The position numbers were made by a program, and so were the translations under genes. 64,000 bases of DNA from Acidobacterium sp. S8. Lineage in GTDB: Bacteria; Acidobacteriota; Terriglobia; Terriglobales; Acidobacteriaceae. This document shows, in pieces, positions 51,251 through 61,776 of this stretch. The notes beneath the pieces were generated by a model, which saw nothing but the letters and a program-made list of their open reading frames with translations, was not told the DNA's origin and searched no databases. Every line of letters starts with the position of its first letter. Position 1 is the stretch's first letter. The DNA is taken from NCBI RefSeq assembly GCF_009765985.1, contig NZ_LMUM01000034.1, positions 674,729-738,728 on the forward strand, read 5' to 3'.

Positions 51251-53794
51251 CTACTCCGTTCGCAATGCATGCATCGGCTCGGTATTCGCAGCCCTGCGCG
51301 CGGGCACAACGGCAGCAATGAACGCAGCCGTAAGCAGAACCAGCGTCGTGATGACAATGATCAGCGGATCGTACGGCTTAATACCATACAGCTGATTCGC
51401 CATGGCGCGGCCACCGAGAATCGTTGCGGGTATTCCGATAGCAAGTCCGATGACAACCTGCAGGAACGCGCCCGCCAGGACCAGCTTCAGCACTGCGGTA
51501 CGATCCGCGCCGAGCGCCATGCGAATACCGATCTCGCTCGTGCGCCGCTCGACCGAATACGCCGTCACGCCGTAGAGGCCGATCGATGCCAGCACCAGCG
51601 CCAGCAATCCGAAGAGCGATGTAAGCTGCGCGATCATTCCCTGCTGGTTGAAATTGTTCTGCACCTGCTCGGCGAAAGTTTCGAAATCAATCACTGTCAG
51701 ATTCGGATTCACCTGCGAGATCGCGTGTCTCACCTGCGACTCCAGGCCGGGCACAAAACCGGCTGTGTGCAGCTCAATCGCATTCAGCTTGGTGTGGGAG
51801 ACATTCTCGAAGACTCCCATATCCGGGTCCTGATATTTCACCCACTGCTGCGAAGACAGAAAGAACATGGGCCGGATCTTGCTCGTCGGCTGCCAGTACT
51901 GCGTGTCTTCCGTTACACCAACGATCTCGTAGGTTCCAGAGGTCTTCTGATCGATACCGAAATGCTTGCCGATGGCATTGCCGTCTTTGAAGAATTTTTT
52001 GGCGAATGTTTTATTCACCACCGCAACCGGACGCGTCGCGGAAGTATCCTGATCGGTAAATTCGCGGCCCTGAATCAGCTTCGTTCCGATCGTGTCGAAA
52101 TAGCCGGCGCTTGCGCGTACCCATGAAGCGTTGTTCTCATCGCTGCCGGGCTGCGGCGGCGGCTGTCCTTCAAAGTAGACGCCGGTACCCCAGTTGTCGC
52201 CTTCCATCGGGCTGTACAGCGAATAGGCCACGCTCTTCATTCCCGGAATCTCCGCCAGCCCGTCGTGCAGCTGGCGATAAAACGCATCCATCTGTTCCGG
52301 CTTGTAACCGGCCATTTGCGGATCGATATGCAGGATGTAGCGGTTGCTGGTATCGAAGCCGAATTGCTGATGCTGCATATTGCGCAGGCTCTGCGTCAGC
52401 AGTCCGGCGGCACACAGCAGAACGAGTGAAACCGCTGCCTGCACCACGACCAGAGTTTTCTGGGTAATCGAGCTTCCCTTGCCTGTTGAACGATTCGCTC
52501 CGCGCAGAGCCTCAATCGGATTGGCATGCGCCGTCATCCACGCCGGAGCGACGCCAAAGACAATTCCGGTCACGAGCGAAACAGCGAAAGCAAAGGCCAG
52601 CACCGGCAACGAAGGTGAAGCATGGATGGGCACATACGTCTTCTGGAAGGCGAGATGCAGGATCAGTTTGGTGCCGCCGTAAGCAAACGCGAGACTGACG
52701 GCGCCGCCAAGCACGGCCAGTACAACGCTTTCCGTCAACGCCTGCCGCACTAACCGTGTGCGGGGTGCGCCGAGCGCTGAACGCACGGAGGTCTGCAGCT
52801 TGCGAGTGGCCGCGCGCACCAGCATCAGGTTTGCAAGATTCGCGCAGGCAATCAGCAGCACGAAGGACGAGATCCACATCAGCAGATGCAGGCCATCCTG
52901 ATACTCATCGCGCATGCGCTGCACGCCGCCGCCACCGGGCACGATGTGCAGTGTCTGTTTCGGAACGAGCGGCTTGGCGCGCTCGTCCACCTTGCTCTGC
53001 GGGCTCAGCAGAAACTGTCGCAACTGCACCTGCATGCGTGATTCGATCTGCTTGATGTTGATGCCCGGATTGGCGCGAGCAATCAGGTTGAGCCATTGCA
53101 TATCGGGCCGGTCGCGCACCGTCATGACGCCATCGATCTGCGGTTCGCTCGATATCGGGAACCAGAAGGACGCGGGATCGCTTGTCAATCGTTCGCCGTA
53201 GTAACCCGGAGGGGTCACGCCGATCATGGTGTAGGGCTGGCCGTTGATGATGAAGCTCGAGCCGATTACCGAAGGATCCTGCCCGAACTTCTGCTGCCAG
53301 GTGCGGAAGCTCATGACCACGACAGGAGCCGCGCCTATCTTATCGTCAGAGGGCTGGAGCAGACGCCCGGCATAGGCGTTGATACCAAATGTTTCAAAAG
53401 CATTGCCGGAGACGAATTGGCTGACGAAGCTCTCAGCGGGATGATCGCTGGTCTGCCGCCGCACACTTACCTGATCCGCGCCGGCCTGGAAGGCCGCCAT
53501 CTGCGGGAACTCGGGATTGTTATCGCGGAAGACCTTGTACTGCTCATAGGAAAAGAGCGACCATTCGTCCTGCATGCCACCGTTGATGCAGCAGTTCTCG
53601 TTATTGCCAATGCGCCACAGGTCTTCGGGCTTCGTCACAGGCAGCGACTTCAACAGCACGGCATGCACCAACGTAAAGATCGCCGTCGTCGCACCAATAC
53701 CGAGCGCCAGCGTCAGAACCGCTGTCGCTGTGAATCCCGGAGCCTTGCGGAACTGCCGCATGGCATAACGAATATCTTCAAGAATTGCCTGCAT
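51251..53794 (-). CDS. ADOP-type MacB/FtsX permease
   Basis: The 847-residue protein has an N-terminal stretch typical of acidobacterial duplicated orphan permeases (LEDIRYAMRQFRKAPGFTAT), a MacB periplasmic core domain (about 50-270) and two FtsX permease domains (about 310-430 and 720-840, with SEIGIRMALGADRTAVLKLV). No ATPase gene is nearby. The substrate is unknown; relatives are thought to work as mechanotransmission transporters rather than channels. Confidence 0.9.
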   Translation of the reverse strand: MQAILEDIRYAMRQFRKAPGFTATAVLTLALGIGATTAIFTLVHAVLLKSLPVTKPEDLWRIGNNENCCINGGMQDEWSLFSYEQYKVFRDNNPEFPQMAAFQAGADQVSVRRQTSDHPAESFVSQFVSGNAFETFGINAYAGRLLQPSDDKIGAAPVVVMSFRTWQQKFGQDPSVIGSSFIINGQPYTMIGVTPPGYYGERLTSDPASFWFPISSEPQIDGVMTVRDRPDMQWLNLIARANPGINIKQIESRMQVQLRQFLLSPQSKVDERAKPLVPKQTLHIVPGGGGVQRMRDEYQDGLHLLMWISSFVLLIACANLANLMLVRAATRKLQTSVRSALGAPRTRLVRQALTESVVLAVLGGAVSLAFAYGGTKLILHLAFQKTYVPIHASPSLPVLAFAFAVSLVTGIVFGVAPAWMTAHANPIEALRGANRSTGKGSSITQKTLVVVQAAVSLVLLCAAGLLTQSLRNMQHQQFGFDTSNRYILHIDPQMAGYKPEQMDAFYRQLHDGLAEIPGMKSVAYSLYSPMEGDNWGTGVYFEGQPPPQPGSDENNASWVRASAGYFDTIGTKLIQGREFTDQDTSATRPVAVVNKTFAKKFFKDGNAIGKHFGIDQKTSGTYEIVGVTEDTQYWQPTSKIRPMFFLSSQQWVKYQDPDMGVFENVSHTKLNAIELHTAGFVPGLESQVRHAISQVNPNLTVIDFETFAEQVQNNFNQQGMIAQLTSLFGLLALVLASIGLYGVTAYSVERRTSEIGIRMALGADRTAVLKLVLAGAFLQVVIGLAIGIPATILGGRAMANQLYGIKPYDPLIIVITTLVLLTAAFIAAVVPARRAANTEPMHALRTE

Positions 53795-53959
53795 GCCATC
53801 TCCTACGATGGAAATAAGTTCATGGTTCCGAAAAAATCCCTTTCAGAAGCTGTCATCCTCGGCGAAGTGCCGAAGGCGCGCAATCGAAGAGTATGCGAAG
53901 GAACCTGTTTTTTTCGTGAATCAGATCACTTGCTGTAGTTATGAGCCGCCGTTCTTTTT

Positions 53960-54025
53960 GAGCCGCAGGCGAAGAATTCTTAACCAAGATGGCTGGAGAT
54001 TCTTCGCCTGCGGCTCAGAATGACG
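53960..54025. repeat. Full copy of palindromic repeat family C between the two ADOP genes
   Basis: GAGCCGCAGGCGAAGAAT (53960-53977) and ATTCTTCGCCTGCGGCTC (53999-54016) are perfect 18-base inverted repeats with a 21-base loop, followed by AGAATGACGA. Confidence 0.92.
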
Positions 54026-54069
54026 ACTTATCTCTACACCTGCAGCAAGTTTATCTTCATGCAACTGCA

Positions 54070-56499
54070 TCACTCATTGCGCAACGTCGTCGCCGGATCG
54101 ACGGAAGCCGCCCGCCGTGCCGGAAGCAGGCCCGCCACGCTGCCAATCGTTAGCAGCGCTGCCACCGCAATAGCCAATGATGACACCACTCCATTGCCAA
54201 AGTCTGCGAACTGCTGGCGGAGCATCTCCGTCGCCAGCATCGACATGGCAATACCGATGACGAGCCCGATACCAACCCAGGCGAGCGCGCCTTTCATCAC
54301 CAGGCTCACCACCTGGAGTCGCTGCGCGCCGAGCGCCATGCGGATGCCGATCTCGTTCGTGCGCTGCGCCGTCACATAGCTGATGAGTCCGTAGATGCCG
54401 ACCAGAGCCAGCACGAGTGCCAGTCCGGCAAAGGCCGTCAGCAGCCACACGATCAGTTTGCGCGGAGCCAGCGAGGCATTCACGGCAGCTTCGAGCGTTC
54501 CCGTATCGGCTACCGTTTGCGAGGGATCGATACCTGCGACCGCACGCTTGAGTCCGCTAATCATCCCCGCTGCATCGCCGTCAGTGCGCACGACGAAGAT
54601 AGCCCGATCGTTCGTTCCCTGCGCATAGGGATAGTAGCGCATGCCGTCGCTGGTATCTTCTTCAAGCGAACTTACACGTATATCGCCCACAACTCCGATC
54701 ACCTCGGACCACTGCTTGCCGTCGTCGAAGCGCAGATGCTGTCCGATTGGATTCTGGTTTGGCCAGTATTTATGCGCCAGTCGCTGGTCGATTACCACGA
54801 CCGGCTGCGTGTTGCTGCGATCCTCGTCGCTGACCCAGCGGCCTGCCACCAGCGGAATCTGCATGACCTTCAAATAGTTCGCAGTGGCAAAACTCAGCTG
54901 GCTGTGCGGTCCTGGATCAGTCGTGCTTCTTGGCCTTCCTTCGATATTGAACGAGTTTGCGCTGCTTCCATCTGTAAACGGCAAAAAGGTGATCGCAGCA
55001 GCAGCTTTCACTCCCGGCTGCGCGCTCAGATTATCGAGCACGGAAGAAACAAACGTACCCTGCCGCTGCTGATCTTCCTTGTAAGCTTGTCCGGAATAAA
55101 ACACTTTGCCTTCCGCCACACCCTGCGGATTGAAGCCCGGATTCACCTGCTGCAACTGTTGCAGGCTGGCGAGGAAAAGCCCGGTCCCTGTCAGCAACAT
55201 GAATGCCAGCGCCACTTCGGCGATGACGAAAACGCTGCGCATCCTCTGCTTGTCTACCGATGCGGTCGCGCTCCTGCCGCCTTCATGCAATTCAAGCTTC
55301 TTCTGCGCGCTGACAATCTTCGCCGCTGGAGCCAGCCCGGCAATGAGTGCCGTTAATATGCCGATGCCCGCAGTAAACGCCAGTACGCCGAAAGACGTTT
55401 GCACCGTATAGCCTTCCGCCATGCTCTGCGGAACCATCCACAGCAGCATGCGTCCAAAGACAGGGCCAAGGGCGATGCCGATGATTGTCGCCATCGACGC
55501 CAGCATTAACGTCTCCGTCATCATCTGGCGCACCAGCCGCCACGCATTTGCGCCGAGCGCGGTGCGAATCGCGAACTCGCGAGTGCGGGTCGACGACCGC
55601 GCCAGAAATAAACCGGCAACGTTCGCCGAGGCAATCAGCAGCACCAGCACCACTACTCCGAACAGCACATAGAGCGGCTTGCGTAGCGGTCCCGCTGCAA
55701 ATTCAGTCAGCGAGGTTGCAGTCATTCCCCATCGTGCGCTGCCACCAAAACCGCCAGATCCTTTGCGCAGAACTTCTTCGTGGCTCTTAGCCACCAGCCC
55801 GGCGTTCAACTGTTCCACGCTCACGCCCGGCTTTAACCGAAGCGCGGCGTTATACGATTCGTTAAAGCGATTCCCATCGTCATACGCGTCTGGCGCGAGT
55901 CCCATCGGAATCCACATATCTTTGTCGCGCGGCCAGTCGAAATCACTGCGCATCACGCCAATCACTCGATACGGCTTCTGATCGAGCACTACGCTCTGGC
56001 CAATCACATTGCGGTCGCCGCCGAAGACGCGACGCCACGCGGCATAGCTGAGCACCACAACCTGATTCGCACCCGCATGATCTTCTTCCGGCGCAAAGGT
56101 GCGGCCCAGAATCGGCTTGGCGCCAAATACCTGGAACCACTGCCATGTGACGCGATCTGCGTTGAAATGCTCGGTCACGCCATCGTGGACAAGGTTCATG
56201 CTGTCGCCCTCTTCGAGCGCAGCAGCATCCACCTGATTCTTCATCGAGGCAGCATCGGCAAAGTCCGGAACCGAGACCACGGGAAAATCGAGGCCCAGCT
56301 GCTTGTACTCGGTGCGCATCACCGCGACGCGCTCTGGCGCGTCCACACCCGAGGGATGCATCAGTACGGCATGAATCACACTAAAGATTGCTGTATTTGC
56401 CCCGATGCCAAGCGCAAGCGTCACAATTGCCGTTGCCGCAAATCCAGGAGCCTTGCCTATCTGACGCAGCGCGAACCGCAGATCCTCGAAGAAAGCCAT
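54070..56499 (-). CDS. ADOP-type MacB/FtsX permease, second copy
   Basis: The 809-residue protein has the same layout as its neighbour: FEDLRFALRQIGKAPGFAAT at the start, a MacB periplasmic core, and FtsX domains including TNEIGIRMALGAQRLQVVSL. The two are clearly paralogous but divergent (different periplasmic parts). The downstream ADOP gene is 275 bases away, with a family C hairpin between them, so they may be transcribed separately. Confidence 0.9.
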   Translation of the reverse strand: MAFFEDLRFALRQIGKAPGFAATAIVTLALGIGANTAIFSVIHAVLMHPSGVDAPERVAVMRTEYKQLGLDFPVVSVPDFADAASMKNQVDAAALEEGDSMNLVHDGVTEHFNADRVTWQWFQVFGAKPILGRTFAPEEDHAGANQVVVLSYAAWRRVFGGDRNVIGQSVVLDQKPYRVIGVMRSDFDWPRDKDMWIPMGLAPDAYDDGNRFNESYNAALRLKPGVSVEQLNAGLVAKSHEEVLRKGSGGFGGSARWGMTATSLTEFAAGPLRKPLYVLFGVVVLVLLIASANVAGLFLARSSTRTREFAIRTALGANAWRLVRQMMTETLMLASMATIIGIALGPVFGRMLLWMVPQSMAEGYTVQTSFGVLAFTAGIGILTALIAGLAPAAKIVSAQKKLELHEGGRSATASVDKQRMRSVFVIAEVALAFMLLTGTGLFLASLQQLQQVNPGFNPQGVAEGKVFYSGQAYKEDQQRQGTFVSSVLDNLSAQPGVKAAAAITFLPFTDGSSANSFNIEGRPRSTTDPGPHSQLSFATANYLKVMQIPLVAGRWVSDEDRSNTQPVVVIDQRLAHKYWPNQNPIGQHLRFDDGKQWSEVIGVVGDIRVSSLEEDTSDGMRYYPYAQGTNDRAIFVVRTDGDAAGMISGLKRAVAGIDPSQTVADTGTLEAAVNASLAPRKLIVWLLTAFAGLALVLALVGIYGLISYVTAQRTNEIGIRMALGAQRLQVVSLVMKGALAWVGIGLVIGIAMSMLATEMLRQQFADFGNGVVSSLAIAVAALLTIGSVAGLLPARRAASVDPATTLRNE

Positions 56500-56675
56500 G
56501 CTTGTCCCTCCGGCAATTTACTCGCACATGGAGTGCCACACACCGAAAGTCAGCATATCTCATTGAAAATGGGTGGATTTGCTTGCTCAGATGAACCCTT
56601 AGGCAGCTAAGATCCTGTCCGAATCTGGACGAAGCTGTTCATTTTCGGGCATAACAAATTTGATATCGAGATCTT

Positions 56676-57836
56676 TCACCAAACAGGTGGCGGTTCGGTC
56701 AAAGGAGGCAGCTCAGGCAAAGGCGGTTCTGTGTGGACCGCAACGAGATTCTCATCCGGCGGCTCCAGTCGATTCCCCAACTCCCGATACCGCGAGCCGA
56801 AGAAATATGCTGCATACGATTGTTTGAAGACTGCCGCGGTTCCGTAAACCGCCGCCATCGCGAGCAGATAAATTACCAATAATACGAGTGTCATTACCCC
56901 GACAATCACTACAAAGGCGATCTGCAGTCCGATTCCGCCATGCCACAAGGCGTGATACAACCCGAAGCCAACCGCCAGACCGGCGACGGCGGCCACCATC
57001 AGGGCGATGAACACAACCAACATCAGTACCCAGCTGATACCGATGGATACGACGAATCGAAGTAGTAGATAGACGAGAAGTTGTCCCGGCTCTGCCCGGA
57101 ACAGATTGAAGAACCTGCCCAGCGCGCCCTCGATCGGAGCGTCTTCGATCGCCATCGGGGGCAACACAAAATCCTGCAGAATGGCGTCAATTACCACCCA
57201 AACCAGCGCCAGCAATAAGCAAATGCCAAGAAAAGGAAGCATCTGCGCAAATATCGGCCAGGGATTGGAATTCGCAGCTTGCGCCCCTGCAGTCTTTAGC
57301 GTCTTCAAAAGGTGGACGACAAATGGCCCCGTACTAATGGCTGCCAGAATCAGAAATATGAACGATGTCAGCAGCATGACGCCGAAATACCGCCATGTTT
57401 GCCGCCCGTATTTTCTCCATGCCTCGCGCACTCGGCCCTGCCGGTATACCACCAGATCAAACAGGGTAAAACGCAGGCGGCAGAAGAGATACGTTGCCAC
57501 CACCCAGATAACAAGCCCGATCAGCAGCATGATCGCGAAGATGGCAAAGATAGCCACTCCGCTAACTCCCCCGGCGAGCGATCCTATGCCTGCTCCGGTC
57601 GGGACCGGATCGACGGAGCCAAAGTTCATCCGACCCGGATGCCGCATGGCCGCGCCTCCGGCCATCTGCGCGCCCTGCATCGGATACGAGATGATGACCG
57701 AATAGAAACTCGGCTGCGTCAACGCTGCAACCAGCGCAATCTTCAAGAAGAATCCCAGCCGGAAGGGCGCGGCCATCACAAGGCGCGCTCTCCGGAAGGC
57801 AGGTCCCAGGGCATCGGCGGCGGAAAGCATCTTCAT
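56676..57836 (-). CDS. Polytopic membrane protein of unknown function
   Basis: About 386 residues with roughly six to eight membrane helices (for example VAIFAIFAIMLLIGLVIWVV, WVLMLVVFIALMVAAVAGLA, IAFVVIVGVMTLVLLVIYLL) and a Pro-rich C-terminus. It resembles the predicted glycerophosphoryl-diester-like or DUF7544-type membrane proteins, but I do not recognise it with certainty. The ATG at 57836 is preferred over the frame's earlier start at 57875. Confidence 0.65.
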   Translation of the reverse strand: MKMLSAADALGPAFRRARLVMAAPFRLGFFLKIALVAALTQPSFYSVIISYPMQGAQMAGGAAMRHPGRMNFGSVDPVPTGAGIGSLAGGVSGVAIFAIFAIMLLIGLVIWVVATYLFCRLRFTLFDLVVYRQGRVREAWRKYGRQTWRYFGVMLLTSFIFLILAAISTGPFVVHLLKTLKTAGAQAANSNPWPIFAQMLPFLGICLLLALVWVVIDAILQDFVLPPMAIEDAPIEGALGRFFNLFRAEPGQLLVYLLLRFVVSIGISWVLMLVVFIALMVAAVAGLAVGFGLYHALWHGGIGLQIAFVVIVGVMTLVLLVIYLLAMAAVYGTAAVFKQSYAAYFFGSRYRELGNRLEPPDENLVAVHTEPPLPELPPLTEPPPVW

Positions 57837-57946
57837 GCGTGCCCTGAGGGTACGGTATCCGCCCGCGCGCCGCAATACCGATCGTCGTGTTGTTAATTCC
57901 TACAATATTCACACTCCACCATTTGATCGATATTGCATAGTTTCTC

Positions 57947-57975
57947 TTGACAACTATTCGGCAGAGTCACTACAT
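57947..57975 (+). promoter_or_regulatory. Probable sigma-70 promoter of the TonB receptor gene
   Basis: TTGACA at 57947-57952, 17 bases, then CTACAT at 57970-57975. It lies about 105 bases before the receptor ATG, leaving an untranslated leader of about 95 bases. Confidence 0.5.
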
Positions 57976-58078
57976 TTCGGCCTCGAAGTTGGTATCGATT
58001 CCAAGGCACGTACAGAACGACGAGTAGCGGTTCCACCCAAGCTTGAAATTGCAGCACTTTTTCTGAGGAGAAGGTTTC

Positions 58079-61000
58079 ATGCTCATTCGATGGAGGCTGT
58101 TCATCTTTCTATCCCTGGGGCTGCTTCTAGCCCCTTTGGCGCAAGCTCAATCTGACAACGCATCCATTTCCGGCACGATCACGGATTCAGCAGGCGCAGT
58201 GTTGCCTCGCGCGACTGTCACTATCCGCAATGAAGCCACCACCGAAGTTCGCTCAGCAACTTCCAACGATGGTGGCTTCTACACCGTAACGAATCTCGCT
58301 CCCGGCACCTACACCGTGCGCATTGAAGCCCAGGGCTTTGAAAGCTATGTGCAGAGCCACGCACATCTGGACCCGAGCATAGGTCTGCGTATCGATGCCA
58401 ATCTGCGCATCGGCAGCTCGGCGACGACTGTTAACGTCGTGGCCAATGCCAACGTTGTGCAGACGCAGACGGCAGCTGTGGGCCAGCTCGTAACCCAGCA
58501 GCAGGTGCAGGCCATTCAGCTGAACGGCCGCAATCCGATGTACCTGGCTCAACTCGAACCCGGCGTGCGCCGCAGCTCATCGATCTCGAACTTTAACTTC
58601 GGTCTCGACAATGGCATCAACATCAACGGTTCCAACAGCCGTGAAAACGGCATGACCTTTGACGGCGCTCCCATGGTACGCAGCCGCGGCAACGGCACCA
58701 GCATTGGCGTGGCAGATACCGATTCGACGTCTGAAATGCAGGTACTCACCGCTGCTTATCCGGCGGAATATGGGCGCGCCTCCGGCGGCATCATACGTAT
58801 CGTCCCGAAGAGCGGTACCAGCGACTTCCACGGAGCCGCCTTCGAATACCTGCGCAACTCCTTCCTCAACGCGAATACCTGGAGCCGCAAGTTATCCACC
58901 GACCCGTCGATTTACGGTCACCCGCCGGCGTTCCGGTTTAATCAGTTCGGCTGGAATTTTAACGGGCCGGTCTGGATTCCCGGAGTACACTTCAACACGA
59001 ACAAGAACAAGCTTTTCTTCCTTGCCGGGCAGGAGTGGATTCGCTACCGCCACGTCGATACGGATACCCGCAAAGTGCCCACAGCGCTGATGCGCGGCGG
59101 TGACTTCAGCGAGCTTCTCAACCCATCGAATATCTTCTACGGCAAAGCCATCCAGCTGGTGAATCCAACCACTGGAGCTCCTTACCCTGGAAATATCATT
59201 CCGCCGGACCAGCTCAGCGCTAACGGTCTGGCGTTGCTCAATGCCTACCCTGCGCCGAATGCCGCCAACCCGACGTATAACTGGATCGACGCGGCCATTT
59301 ATCCGGAAGATCAGCGAAAAGATACGCTCGTCGTCGACTATCTTCCTTCCGATAGCCATCACATCCGTTTCTCGCTGCTGAACTACAACTACGACAGCGT
59401 CTCGCCGCACTACGGCAACTTCAACCGCACGCCGCAGGTATGGCATCGTCCCAATCAGGTCGCCGTCTTCCACTACACTTGGACCGTCAGCCCGACCATG
59501 GTCAACGAGGCTTACGTTTCAGGAAGCGCGGACCACGTAAGAATCGGCATCGATCTCAGCAGCGGGCTTTACAACCGAACAAATTACGGCATCAACTATC
59601 CATATCTCTTCCCGGGCGGCGATAAGGAAATCCCGGATAAGATTCCCACCATCCAGATTGCCAACTTCGACACCCTCGACGGTGGTCCGTACCCCTCACA
59701 TTCCGGCGGCGTAGTGTGGGATTTTGCCGACAGCCTCACGAAAATCATTGGCAATCACACCCTCAAGGCTGGTGTTCTTTATGAGCGCGAGAGCCAGAAC
59801 GACTTCGACCAGATCAACGTAAGCTCCACCACTCCAGGCGCCACTAATAACCAGAACGGTTTCTTCACCTTTACCGATACGCGCGGCGGCAATCCTTCAT
59901 CGAACGCCGGCGTCGGAAACACTGCCCTGGGTCTGTTCGACACCTACGGTGAAATCGGCGTTCGCGCCTACACCATCTTCCTCGCCAACATGTACGAATA
60001 CTTTGTTCAGGACACATGGCGCGCCAAGCCCAACCTCGTCATTGAATACGGCCTCCGCCACAGCATCATGCAGCCCTACTACGCCCGGTGGGGAAATCTC
60101 TCTGTCTTCTCGCCTGCTACTTATGATCCGTCGACTGCGCCTACTGTCGATCCCACCACGGGATTCGTCTCCGGCAGCAACCTCTATGACGGCATCGTGA
60201 TCCCCGGCAGCAGCTTTCCCAGCGAAGCCAAAGGACACGTGCCCGATGACATCCTGAATGGGCAGTACAACAATCTCTTTCACGGATTCGATCGCGGCTA
60301 TAACCCCACGGTCTGGACCAACATTCAGCCGCGTGTCGGCATCACTTACTCGCTCGACTCGAGGACCGTCATCCGCGCCGGAGCAGGCCGCTACTTCGAC
60401 CGCCTCGGTGTGAGTGACAGCGTTCACCTCGGCGGAAACCCGCCATTCCAGCCGTCGGCAACCGTCAGCTACGGCGCGGTGAATGATCCCGGCGGCATCG
60501 GAGCCAACAACTACCCGATTAACATGACGTCCTATGCTTACCATTTCCCTTCACCGGAAGCATGGTCGTGGACATTCACCACCGAGCATGAATTTTCCGG
60601 CTTGGGCGTCTTTACCCTCGGCTACGTGGGACGGCACGGACTTCACCTGCAGCATCTGGAAAATATCAACCAGCTGGTCGCAGGAACCCGGCAGGCAAAT
60701 CCGGACATTGCGAAGCCTGACGCGCTGCGTCCCTTCCAGGGGTTCTCGGTCATCCAGCAGCAAACCAACGACGGCATCTCGATGTACCACGGTCTGCAGG
60801 CGAACCTGAAACGCCGTGTCACTCACGGACTGATGTTCGGCGTTGCTTACACCTGGTCGAAGAGCACGGATACCGCTTCCGACGCCGGCACCAATATCCC
60901 CAATTACTACGATCCGAAGGAATTCTACGGCCCCAGCGACTATGACACTCGCCACATCCTCGTCATTAACTACGTCTGGGATCTCAGCTTCGCCGACCAT

Positions 61001-61513
61001 GCTTCCAACTGGGCGGAAAGAAATGTCTTCGGCAGATGGCAGCTCTCCGGAACGTCACAGTTCCAGAGCGGCTATCCGCTCTCCGTATCCACTGGCGACG
61101 ACTTCGCCGGAGTAGGACCGGGATCGGGCAATCAGCTATGGACAATCACTGGACCCGTGCAGATGCTCAAGAAAAGTTCGCCCAACAATTCAAATGGCAA
61201 CTTATGGTTCACTCCAGGGGTATTTCAGCAGCCAGCCGCGGGAACGTTCTCTGCACGTGAAACACGGAACCAGGTCTATGGGCCGGGCTTCCAGAGCTGG
61301 AACATCGCCATGCAGAAAGCCTTTTCGATCATTCCCGCGCATGAAAACAACCGTCTCATCTTCAAGGCCGAGGCTTTCAATTTTCTGAATCACCCCAACC
61401 TCGACAATCCCAACACCACGCCAACCAGCAATACCTTTGGGAAGGCGACCGCCAAGGGAAATACTTACGCCTCTGACCGCCAGATGCAGTTCAGCCTGCG
61501 CTATCAGTTCTAA
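58079..61513 (+). CDS. Oar-like TonB-dependent receptor with carboxypeptidase-regulatory domain
   Basis: The 1144-residue protein has a signal peptide (LFIFLSLGLLLAPLAQA), a carboxypeptidase-regulatory-like Ig domain (residues about 28-110; ISGTITDSAGAVLPRATVTI, GGFYTVTNLAPGTYTVRIEA), a plug domain (about 120-240) and a long beta-barrel ending in aromatic Phe (MQFSLRYQF), typical of outer-membrane barrels. Such receptors are expanded in acidobacteria and are probably for glycan or other large substrates; the ligand is unknown. GAGGAG precedes the ATG. Confidence 0.92.
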   Translation: MLIRWRLFIFLSLGLLLAPLAQAQSDNASISGTITDSAGAVLPRATVTIRNEATTEVRSATSNDGGFYTVTNLAPGTYTVRIEAQGFESYVQSHAHLDPSIGLRIDANLRIGSSATTVNVVANANVVQTQTAAVGQLVTQQQVQAIQLNGRNPMYLAQLEPGVRRSSSISNFNFGLDNGININGSNSRENGMTFDGAPMVRSRGNGTSIGVADTDSTSEMQVLTAAYPAEYGRASGGIIRIVPKSGTSDFHGAAFEYLRNSFLNANTWSRKLSTDPSIYGHPPAFRFNQFGWNFNGPVWIPGVHFNTNKNKLFFLAGQEWIRYRHVDTDTRKVPTALMRGGDFSELLNPSNIFYGKAIQLVNPTTGAPYPGNIIPPDQLSANGLALLNAYPAPNAANPTYNWIDAAIYPEDQRKDTLVVDYLPSDSHHIRFSLLNYNYDSVSPHYGNFNRTPQVWHRPNQVAVFHYTWTVSPTMVNEAYVSGSADHVRIGIDLSSGLYNRTNYGINYPYLFPGGDKEIPDKIPTIQIANFDTLDGGPYPSHSGGVVWDFADSLTKIIGNHTLKAGVLYERESQNDFDQINVSSTTPGATNNQNGFFTFTDTRGGNPSSNAGVGNTALGLFDTYGEIGVRAYTIFLANMYEYFVQDTWRAKPNLVIEYGLRHSIMQPYYARWGNLSVFSPATYDPSTAPTVDPTTGFVSGSNLYDGIVIPGSSFPSEAKGHVPDDILNGQYNNLFHGFDRGYNPTVWTNIQPRVGITYSLDSRTVIRAGAGRYFDRLGVSDSVHLGGNPPFQPSATVSYGAVNDPGGIGANNYPINMTSYAYHFPSPEAWSWTFTTEHEFSGLGVFTLGYVGRHGLHLQHLENINQLVAGTRQANPDIAKPDALRPFQGFSVIQQQTNDGISMYHGLQANLKRRVTHGLMFGVAYTWSKSTDTASDAGTNIPNYYDPKEFYGPSDYDTRHILVINYVWDLSFADHASNWAERNVFGRWQLSGTSQFQSGYPLSVSTGDDFAGVGPGSGNQLWTITGPVQMLKKSSPNNSNGNLWFTPGVFQQPAAGTFSARETRNQVYGPGFQSWNIAMQKAFSIIPAHENNRLIFKAEAFNFLNHPNLDNPNTTPTSNTFGKATAKGNTYASDRQMQFSLRYQF

Positions 61514-61530
61514 GTTTGATGTGCCTCCTG

Positions 61531-61568
61531 AAGCGACAGCAGCCAGGTGCTGCTGTCGCTTATTTTTT
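61531..61568 (+). terminator. Strong rho-independent terminator of the TonB receptor gene
   Basis: AAGCGACAGCAGC (61531-61543) pairs perfectly with GCTGCTGTCGCTT (61549-61561) across a five-base loop, followed by ATTTTTT. Confidence 0.92.
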
Positions 61569-61606
61569 CCTGCAAAAAATCTCTATGCCGGGTGATCGCA
61601 AGCTAT

Positions 61607-61640
61607 CCCACCCTTTACCTTCGGCTCAGGATGGGTACCC
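61607..61640. repeat. Palindromic repeat family B
   Basis: CCCACCCTTTACC...GGCTCAGGATGGGTACCC matches the family layout, with TACCC instead of GCACCC at the right edge. Confidence 0.8.
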
Positions 61641-61776
61641 GGAATTCAGTGCCGCGTCGAAAACTGCGTTCCGAGACAAGGGTGCGGGTGCCCGATCCTG
61701 AGCGCAGCGAAGATTCTCTCTCGCACTTCAAGCATTTTTTTCTCTTTAGGGGTGTCCAGAGGGGATATTTCTCTTT

